Source: Pontiella sp.
GTDB lineage: Bacteria; Verrucomicrobiota; Kiritimatiellia; Kiritimatiellales; Pontiellaceae
Reading direction: 5' to 3'
DNA length: 5,386 nt
Assembly: GCA_029939385.1 (NCBI GenBank)
Contig: JAOZSZ010000113.1
Span: 1 to 5,386, forward strand
The position numbers and the translations under genes were made by a program. Under the pieces are notes generated by a model. The model was given only the letters and a program-made list of their open reading frames with translations, had not been told where the DNA came from and searched no databases. Shown one piece after another: positions 1 to 4,369 of the stretch (positions are counted from its first letter, which is position 1; each line of letters starts with the position of its first letter).

Positions 1-440
1 CGCCCTTCGCTGAAGATTTTAACCCCCTTACGGGCTTCAATGATTTCCACTTGATTATCCGCTGAAAAACGCCCCAGCAATGATTCAGTTTCTAATGTAC
101 CTCGATCATCAATCACCACCACATTTCGATCCATCCGTACAAAGCGCCGCTCATAATCAAGCACGAGAGATTTCCCCGTAATCAATGTTTCCCCAGCCGC
201 ACGGTCGACGCTAAGCATTTCCTCCAAACGTTGGATAAGCGAGGTATAATCCTCTCCCTCAGACTGAACGATACAATGCGATTGATTGGTAGCAACAGCG
301 ATCGCTACCACGGGGGCAACATTCGTTAGAGGCTGAATATCTGCCCACTCCGCATCATTCGCCGACGACCGTTCCCGCTTAGAGCAAGCCACCAGAAAAA
401 TGGAACAACAAAGCAGGAATTTGAAGAGGAATTTGATCAC
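1..440 (-). CDS. LptA/OstA-like lipoprotein, 3' end beyond window
   Basis: The first 146 codons are visible and the frame is open to the window edge. Seen: a GTG start at 440-438, then a lipoprotein signal peptide with a basic start (MIKFLFK), a hydrophobic core, and a lipobox LVAC at residues 16-19, so Cys19 would carry the lipid. From about residue 83 the protein reads as an OstA/LptA-like beta-strand repeat: GETLITGKSLVLDYE, then NVVVIDDRGTLETESL, then a stretch ending GVKIFSEG. Known of the family: LptA is the periplasmic bridge that carries lipopolysaccharide from the inner-membrane LptBFGC complex to LptD/E. The start is fixed by AAGGAG 8 nt upstream and by the GTGA overlap with the upstream lptC-like stop. 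Odd: classical LptA is a soluble periplasmic protein, not lipid-anchored. The middle stretch (residues 20-82) is unrecognised. It could instead be another OstA-superfamily protein. The family call rests on strand pattern and context. Confidence 0.62.
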   Translation of the reverse strand, partial: MIKFLFKFLLCCSIFLVACSKRERSSANDAEWADIQPLTNVAPVVAIAVATNQSHCIVQSEGEDYTSLIQRLEEMLSVDRAAGETLITGKSLVLDYERRFVRMDRNVVVIDDRGTLETESLLGRFSADNQVEIIEARKGVKIFSEG

Positions 441-874
441 AATTCAAACTCCTTCATACTCGCCTGAGCCGCCGGCTTTACCAGCACCTTCGAATCCTTC
501 AGAAGCTCAAACCGGCCCGCCTCCGCCGACCAAGTAAAACCCCGCCCGACAACCGTCATCAATCCCGACTCGATCAAAACATAGTCATCGGAGTGCGCCC
601 GCTTCGTTTCCATATTGAAGAAACAGTGCGGCGAAAAGACAGTCATCGCCACTTTGCCATCCCTATACATTTCGATCTTAAGATTGGTAACCGCCACCTC
701 GTGGTCTTCGAGCACCTTGGCATATTCGCCGTATAGCTGAGCACGAAGTTGCCCTTTTTCATCATAGTCGGGAACTCGGAATCCATGAATCTCCATTCCT
801 GTTCCAAAATCCTGCGCACGGCACACGAGTGCCACGGCAATGCCTAAAATGAAAAGTCCTTTCTTCACGCGCAA
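437..874 (-). CDS. lptC: LptC-like LPS export periplasmic protein
   Basis: A 145-residue protein resembling LptC, which hands lipopolysaccharide from the LptBFG transporter to LptA. Seen: an N-terminal signal-like segment (KKGLFILGIAVALVC, residues 4-18) with a possible signal peptidase I site after CRA at residue 20, and no lipobox, since the residue before Cys18 is Val. The LptC domain follows at about residues 30-133: FRVPDYDEKGQ, then L-x-G-x-x-A, NLKIEMYRDGKV, SPHCFFNMETKRA and GRGFTWSAEAGRF. This is the usual order of a derivative-like strand, the SP-x-C-x-F stretch and a G-x-G-F-x-W close. It is shorter than E. coli LptC (about 190 residues). The start is uncertain: TTG at 874 has GTGGG 7 nt upstream and lies 3 nt after the gpmI stop, while GTG at 868 would remove two residues. 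It sits between gpmI and the LptA/OstA-like gene, which supports the assignment. Confidence 0.75.
   Translation of the reverse strand: MRVKKGLFILGIAVALVCRAQDFGTGMEIHGFRVPDYDEKGQLRAQLYGEYAKVLEDHEVAVTNLKIEMYRDGKVAMTVFSPHCFFNMETKRAHSDDYVLIESGLMTVVGRGFTWSAEAGRFELLKDSKVLVKPAAQASMKEFEL
449..454 (-). promoter_or_regulatory. Strong ribosome binding site inside lptC-like 3' end
   Basis: AAGGAG lies on the minus strand 8 nt before the GTG start of the lipoprotein gene, within the last codons of the lptC-like gene. It decides the GTG start. With the 4-nt stop/start overlap (GTGA at 440-437) it suggests translational coupling of the two proteins. Confidence 0.7.
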
Positions 875-877
875 ATT

Positions 878-2527
878 TTAACCCACGTCAACAATACTTA
901 GAGTGTAATCAGATGGGGGTTCATAGCCCAACAAAGTGATACACGTTGCCGCCAGATTAGCAATTCCAGCATTAGAGACCGCGGCCTTTCGAGCATTAGA
1001 AGCTCCCGATGGATCGTAGATAATTGCAGGAACAGGGTTGAGCGAGTGCGCGGTCTTCGGCAGACACTTGCCCTCAGCGTCGTGCTTCAGCTCGCCGGTT
1101 TTTTTGTCCAGCTCACACATGTCGTCCGAGTTTCCATGATCTGCCGTGCAGACCATAATGCCCTTGGCTTTTTTCAGTGCCTCCATAATCCGGCCCACGC
1201 CTTCGTCAACGGCTTCCACCGCCAGCTTAACGGCAGAGTTCACGCCGGTGTGGCCGACCATGTCGCCATTGGGGAAGTTAAGGCGGATAAATTGGTATTC
1301 GCCGCCTTCGATGGCCGCAACGACGGCATCTGTAATTTCATTCGCCTTCATGCGCGGTGCATTCTCAAACGGACAAACGTCCGAAGGAACTTCCTTCCAC
1401 GTTTCGGTTTCAAACTTACCGGAGTTGTTTCCATTGAAGAAATAGGTCACATGTCCAAATTTTTGGGTTTCGGAAATGGCAAATTGCTTCACGCCAGCAT
1501 TAGAGAGATATTCGCTCATCGTGCGATCGATCGCAGGCGGTGTAACCAAGTATTTCTCAGGAACACCCAAATCACCATCATACTGCATCATACCCGCATA
1601 GAGCACATTCAGCTTCGGGCCGCGGTTAAATTCGCTCAACTCTTCGGATTCAAAGGCCTTCGTAAGTTCCAGGGCGCGGTCGCCGCGAAAGTTAAAAAGA
1701 ATCACGCTGTCATCATCCGTAATCGGCCCAACCGGAGCGCCGGCACGTTCAATCACAAATGCGGGAAGATCCTGGTCGAGAATGCCCGGAACTTCCGCTC
1801 GGAAGGTTTCAATCGCTTCACGCATCGTGGAGAACGTCCGACCTTCGGCTTTCACATGAGCGGCCCAACCGCGCTCGACCATACTCCAGTCTGCATTATA
1901 GCGATCCATCGTAATGTTCATACGCCCGCCGCCGGAAGCGACGCAATAATCCACCGCACCGTCGGCATTAATGCCCTCAAGAAACTGATCAAAGCGTTCC
2001 ACATATTCCAGAACCGACGTCGGCGGCACATCACGGCCATCGGCCAACAGATGAATCCGAACCTTCTTAACGCCCTCGGTCTTCGCTCGGTTGAGCATAG
2101 CTTCGAGATGGTTAATGTTCGAGTGAACGTTACCATCGGAAAAGAGCCCCACAAAATGCAGGGAGGAATCGTGATCCTTCACGCTAGAAACGAGCTCTTT
2201 CCAAACATTACCCTCAAACATGGACCCCGAGGCAATCGCTTTTCCAACCAAGGCGGCTCCCTGTTCGAATACGCGTCCGCAGCCAATTGCATTGTGGCCA
2301 ACTTCAGAGTTCCCCATATCGCCATCATCCGGCAGACCAACCGCAACACCATGCGCCTTCACTTCGTTATAGATGGCATTCTCGCGCAACCAGTCCAAAT
2401 TTGGAGTATTCGCAATTTTCACAAAGTCGCTTTTAGGATTTTTACCAATCCCGACCCCATCCATAATCACCAACACCACCGGCCCCTCCGGGCCACCAAA
2501 AGCTTCATTTTTCTTTAGTTGTTCCAT
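878..2527 (-). CDS. gpmI: 2,3-bisphosphoglycerate-independent phosphoglycerate mutase
   Basis: Interconverts 3-phosphoglycerate and 2-phosphoglycerate in glycolysis and gluconeogenesis, in the cytosol, using two metal ions (usually Mn) and a phosphoserine intermediate. It has 549 residues from ATG at 2527, which has GGAG 7 nt upstream. The frame stays open another 56 codons upstream, but that stretch looks like leader DNA. Metal and catalytic residues are all present: Asp23 (MDGVGIG), Ser74 (MGNSEVGH), His135 (SDGNVHS), the DGRD motif at 163-166, Arg202, Arg209, Arg281/Arg284 (NFRGDR), Lys356, Asp422 and His426 (NGDMVGHTG), Asp463-His464 (TADHGN) and His494. The order is N-terminal metal/Ser half, the inserted phosphotransfer domain at about 80-310, then the return to the alkaline-phosphatase-like core. 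Motifs such as GGGRMNITMDRY, FFNGNNSGKF and NFPNGDMVGHTG match the long plant/kinetoplastid type rather than the roughly 510-residue Bacillus/E. coli type. First gene of the unit leading into the lptC-like gene. Confidence 0.97.
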   Translation of the reverse strand: MEQLKKNEAFGGPEGPVVLVIMDGVGIGKNPKSDFVKIANTPNLDWLRENAIYNEVKAHGVAVGLPDDGDMGNSEVGHNAIGCGRVFEQGAALVGKAIASGSMFEGNVWKELVSSVKDHDSSLHFVGLFSDGNVHSNINHLEAMLNRAKTEGVKKVRIHLLADGRDVPPTSVLEYVERFDQFLEGINADGAVDYCVASGGGRMNITMDRYNADWSMVERGWAAHVKAEGRTFSTMREAIETFRAEVPGILDQDLPAFVIERAGAPVGPITDDDSVILFNFRGDRALELTKAFESEELSEFNRGPKLNVLYAGMMQYDGDLGVPEKYLVTPPAIDRTMSEYLSNAGVKQFAISETQKFGHVTYFFNGNNSGKFETETWKEVPSDVCPFENAPRMKANEITDAVVAAIEGGEYQFIRLNFPNGDMVGHTGVNSAVKLAVEAVDEGVGRIMEALKKAKGIMVCTADHGNSDDMCELDKKTGELKHDAEGKCLPKTAHSLNPVPAIIYDPSGASNARKAAVSNAGIANLAATCITLLGYEPPSDYTLSIVDVG

Positions 2528-2534
2528 CCTATTT

Positions 2535-2538
2535 CTCC
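2535..2538 (-). promoter_or_regulatory. Ribosome binding site setting gpmI start
   Basis: GGAG on the minus strand lies 7 nt before ATG 2527-2525. It argues for the start giving MEQLKKNEAF and against the upstream in-frame GTG at 2695, whose extra 56 residues resemble no part of the family. Confidence 0.7.
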
Positions 2539-2571
2539 AAAAAGTTCCCAATGACTTAAAAATTGGTGTCA

Positions 2572-2600
2572 AATATGCCCTGACGAGCACAGACGAGCAA
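2572..2600 (-). promoter_or_regulatory. gpmI: Candidate gpmI-operon promoter (weak)
   Basis: On the minus strand TTGCTC (2600-2595) and CATATT (2577-2572) are separated by exactly 17 nt, giving 3/6 and 4/6 matches to sigma-70-type boxes. A transcript would start near 2565 and leave a leader of about 38 nt before gpmI. The match is modest and could be chance in AT-rich DNA, and the organism's sigma preferences are unknown. The direct repeat at 2582-2599 lies in the spacer and overlaps the -35 box. Confidence 0.28.
2582..2599. repeat. 8-nt direct repeat, 10-bp period
   Basis: GACGAGCA occurs at 2582-2589 and again at 2592-2599, exactly one helical turn apart. Two half-sites on one face of the DNA next to a promoter-like sequence are a common arrangement for a regulator binding as a direct-repeat dimer, but no family can be named and chance is possible. 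Confidence 0.45.
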
Positions 2601-2641
2601 TTAAATAAACTAGATTGCACCCCAAACACCCCCACAGTAAC

Positions 2642-2653
2642 GTTGTTTACAAC
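2642..2653. repeat. Short inverted repeat GTTGT-TT-ACAAC
   Basis: A perfect 5-bp dyad with a 2-nt centre lies near the middle of the divergent region, about 115 bp before the gpmI start and 93 bp before the plus-strand gene. It overlaps a TTTACA (2646-2651) that could be a -35 box for the plus strand. It may be an operator, but the size is small enough for chance. Confidence 0.3.
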
Positions 2654-2676
2654 CCCTAAAAAAGCTGGCTTGTAAT
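2646..2676 (+). promoter_or_regulatory. Candidate plus-strand promoter (very weak)
   Basis: TTTACA (2646-2651) and TGTAAT (2671-2676) each match the sigma-70 consensus at five of six positions, but the 19-nt spacer is longer than optimal. It would drive the spermidine-synthase-like gene at 2746 with a leader of about 60 nt. The alternative TTGGAA at 2686-2691 has only a poor -10 partner. Confidence 0.2.
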
Positions 2677-2745
2677 TTTTATCCGTTGGAATCACTATTC
2701 TGCGCTTTTAAGAATTGGAACATAACCCAGTAGGCGCCCCTTTAT

Positions 2746-3414
2746 ATGAATCCGTGGATATTGTTAGACCAAGTTAAAGTTCCAGGTGATGGCGGAGTAA
2801 TGAAGCTGTACCAACGCGCGTTCGAATTTTCGATCTCGGTAAAGAATGAAGAGCTGATGAATAGCCGTATGCACGGATCGGAAGATGCGCTGGCGGAACT
2901 CGCCTGCAAACGGGTGGCCGAACGAACGAATCCGCGCGTGCTGATTGGTGGCTTGGGCATGGGATTTACGCTGAGCGCGGCATTAAAACATTTGGGCGAT
3001 ACCGCTGAAGTGGTCGTGGTGGAGCTGGTTCCGGCCGTCATAAAATGGAATCACACCCACTTGGCCGAATTGGCGGGACGCCCGCTCGAAGACCCTCGCG
3101 TAACAGTTCTGGAATCCGATGTGGGATTCATTATTAGGGAAAAGGCCGAGGCCTATGATGCCATTTTACTGGATGTCGATAATGGCCCCGATGGACTCAC
3201 GCATGCGGGCAACGATCGGCTTTATACTCACGGTGGGCTTGCCGCAGCGAAGGCGGCGTTAAAGCCGGGCGGAATTCTGGCGGTGTGGTCGGCCGAGCCC
3301 GATAAATCCTTCTCTAAACGGCTACGCGGATCGGGGTTTAAAATGGAAGAAGTTTCCGTGCGGGCCCGCGGAACGAAAGGCCGGCGACATACCATCTGGT
3401 TAGCTGAAAAATAA
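2746..3414 (+). CDS. Spermidine-synthase-like SAM-fold protein
   Basis: A 222-residue protein with the Rossmann SAM-binding fold of the spermine/spermidine synthase family. Seen: VLIGGLGMGF (residues 65-74) as the SAM-binding glycine loop, VVVVELV with acidic Glu93 at the end of strand 2, ESD with Asp125, ILLDVDNGPDG (140-150) as the strand-4 motif, a KPGG turn (173-176) before strand 5, and a basic C-terminal KGRRHTIW strand. The N-terminal stretch PWILLDQVKVPGDGG then FEFSI and LMNSRMHGSE fits a known group usually labelled 'spermidine synthase' in genomes, which supports the ATG at 2746 despite only a weak AGG 11 nt upstream. True spermidine synthases are nearer 280-310 residues, with an N-terminal beta domain, GGGDG and DSSDP. 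Here these read GGLGMG and DVDNGP, so aminopropyl transfer is doubtful. A small-molecule methyltransferase role is the alternative. Cytosolic. Possibly co-transcribed with the next gene. Confidence 0.75.
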   Translation: MNPWILLDQVKVPGDGGVMKLYQRAFEFSISVKNEELMNSRMHGSEDALAELACKRVAERTNPRVLIGGLGMGFTLSAALKHLGDTAEVVVVELVPAVIKWNHTHLAELAGRPLEDPRVTVLESDVGFIIREKAEAYDAILLDVDNGPDGLTHAGNDRLYTHGGLAAAKAALKPGGILAVWSAEPDKSFSKRLRGSGFKMEEVSVRARGTKGRRHTIWLAEK

Positions 3415-3442
3415 ATTCTAAAAAGTAGCCCGTGTATCCCTC

Positions 3443-3471
3443 TTGTATTTTTCATCCATTAGAAACATGAT
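3443..3471 (+). promoter_or_regulatory. Candidate promoter before pseudouridine synthase gene
   Basis: TTGTAT (3443-3448) and CATGAT (3466-3471) are 17 nt apart, with 3/6 and 4/6 matches. They lie in the 81-nt gap, which shows no clear terminator after the upstream gene. If used, transcription would begin near 3478, leaving a leader of under 20 nt to the ATG at 3496. Read-through from the upstream gene is equally possible. Confidence 0.22.
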
Positions 3472-3495
3472 GCCCCGCTAAATCAGGAACCCAAT

Positions 3496-4326
3496 ATGAC
3501 CAAACAATTTTTTACTGTAAAATATAAGCAAGAGGGTCTACGACTCTTTGAAGTGATTGCCACCGAGCTGGGGATCTCCAAGAAAAAGGCTCAGGCCGTA
3601 CTTGATGCGAAGCAAGTGTTAGTGAACGGAAAGCGGATCTGGATGAAAAATCATCTAGTGAAAGATGATGACCGCGTTGAAATTCTGATTGAAGACCGTG
3701 CGCCAGTCCTTCCAAAAAGAATCTCGATCTTGTGGCAAGATGCTGACTATCTGATTATTAACAAGCCCGCCTTCCTGCTAACCAACGCCTCGGATAAAAG
3801 CGTTGAAGCGATGCTTCAAAAACAGGAAAAGAATAAGACGATCTGTGCGGTTCACCGACTCGACAAAGAGACCTCCGGTTGCGTGATCTTTGCCAAGAGC
3901 GCAGAGGCTAAAGCCGCCATGATCCCGCTATTCAAAGGGCGCGACATTATGAAGATTTATCGGGCCATCACTATTGGTTCATTTCCAAAAACCTGGAATG
4001 AAATTCGGACTGATATCGAAGGCTTCATGTCAACCACGCGGGTAAAGACCCTCGACTCGAACAAGTACACAAGCTATCTCGAATTACGTATTGAAACTGG
4101 CCGCACCCACCAAATTCGTCGCCATTTGGCCGATAAACGTTATCCCGTTTTAGGGGATAAAAAATATGCTGGAACCGGCAATGAACTCTCTCTGGCACAA
4201 TCTCGCCAGATGCTACACGCCTATCGCTTAATCTTTCCCCATCCCAAAACCCAAAAAATTATTCGGGTTTTGGCGCCCCTGCCGTCCGACTTTAAGAAAT
4301 GCTTGTCGCAGATGAAGTTGCGATAA
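3496..4326 (+). CDS. RluA-family RNA pseudouridine synthase
   Basis: Converts specific uridines in RNA (23S rRNA or tRNA in known members) to pseudouridine, in the cytosol. It has 276 residues. Seen: an S4-type RNA-binding domain at about residues 15-64 (LFEVIATELGISKKKAQ, then VLVNGKRI and DDDRVEIL). The catalytic domain starts near YLIINKP (85-91), with the signature HRLDKETSG at 120-128 whose Asp123 is the catalytic aspartate, conserved Tyr155 (KIYRA), and GRTHQIRRHLA at 202-212. The C-terminal part has the usual LHAYRLIFPHP. AGGA 7 nt before the ATG supports the start. It is somewhat shorter than E. coli RluC or RluD (about 320 residues), mainly through short linkers; nothing essential is missing. 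The target uridine and the RluA/RluC/RluD subgroup cannot be told from sequence alone, so no symbol is given. It converges on purF. Confidence 0.95.
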   Translation: MTKQFFTVKYKQEGLRLFEVIATELGISKKKAQAVLDAKQVLVNGKRIWMKNHLVKDDDRVEILIEDRAPVLPKRISILWQDADYLIINKPAFLLTNASDKSVEAMLQKQEKNKTICAVHRLDKETSGCVIFAKSAEAKAAMIPLFKGRDIMKIYRAITIGSFPKTWNEIRTDIEGFMSTTRVKTLDSNKYTSYLELRIETGRTHQIRRHLADKRYPVLGDKKYAGTGNELSLAQSRQMLHAYRLIFPHPKTQKIIRVLAPLPSDFKKCLSQMKLR

Positions 4327-4368
4327 GGCGCAGGCGCTGAACGAACGGTTTGGCGAACCGGACTTATC
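4322..4368. terminator. Nested stem-loop between convergent genes
   Basis: GATAAG (4322-4327, containing the pseudouridine synthase stop) can pair with CTTATC (4363-4368). They enclose a hairpin with CGGTT (4346-4350), loop TGGCG and AACCG (4356-4360). The position in a 43-nt gap between two converging stops suits a two-way terminator, but there is no good U-tract on either strand (only CTTTA on plus), so intrinsic termination is unproven. Confidence 0.35.
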
Positions 4369-4369
4369 T

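Larger units (their letters stand above)
2528..2745. promoter_or_regulatory. Divergent intergenic control region
   Basis: 218 bp with no convincing gene, between the gpmI start (minus) and the spermidine-synthase-like start (plus). It is richer in A/T runs than the flanking genes. It must carry promoters for both directions unless transcription enters from outside. It contains a direct repeat at 2582-2599, an inverted repeat at 2642-2653 (GTTGT-TT-ACAAC), a CCAAT/ATTGG inverted repeat at 2548-2566 close to the gpmI start, and a consensus-like TTGACA on the minus strand at 2572-2567 that lacks a recognisable -10 at normal spacing. Confidence 0.75.

Noticed and set aside
298..305. GCGATCGC as a cyanobacterial HIP1 repeat
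   Set aside because: A single copy in the window, and nothing else suggests a cyanobacterium.
446..874. Lipobox at Cys18 of the LptC-like protein
   Set aside because: The residue before the cysteine is Val, not Gly/Ala/Ser, so signal peptidase II processing is unlikely.
1046..2518. 490-codon open frame on the plus strand, opposite gpmI
   Set aside because: It is fully antisense to a gene with every catalytic motif intact. Its product is rich in His, Arg and Asn with no recognisable domain, as expected for a shadow frame produced by the codon bias of gpmI.
2567..2572. Perfect TTGACA on the minus strand upstream of gpmI as a -35 box
   Set aside because: At 15-18 nt spacing only G-rich sequence such as GGGAAC is found, so there is no credible -10 partner.
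2528..2695. 56-residue N-terminal extension of the phosphoglycerate mutase from a GTG at 2695
   Set aside because: The ATG at 2527 has a good ribosome binding site, the family begins at that point, and the extension lies in the divergent promoter region with no family resemblance.
2742..3041. 99-codon minus-strand open frame over the spermidine-synthase-like gene
   Set aside because: Low-complexity Ser/Thr-rich shadow of a conserved gene on the other strand.
3228..3455. 75-codon minus-strand open frame at the end of the spermidine-synthase-like gene
   Set aside because: Mostly antisense to the conserved C-terminal half of that gene, with no recognisable domain.
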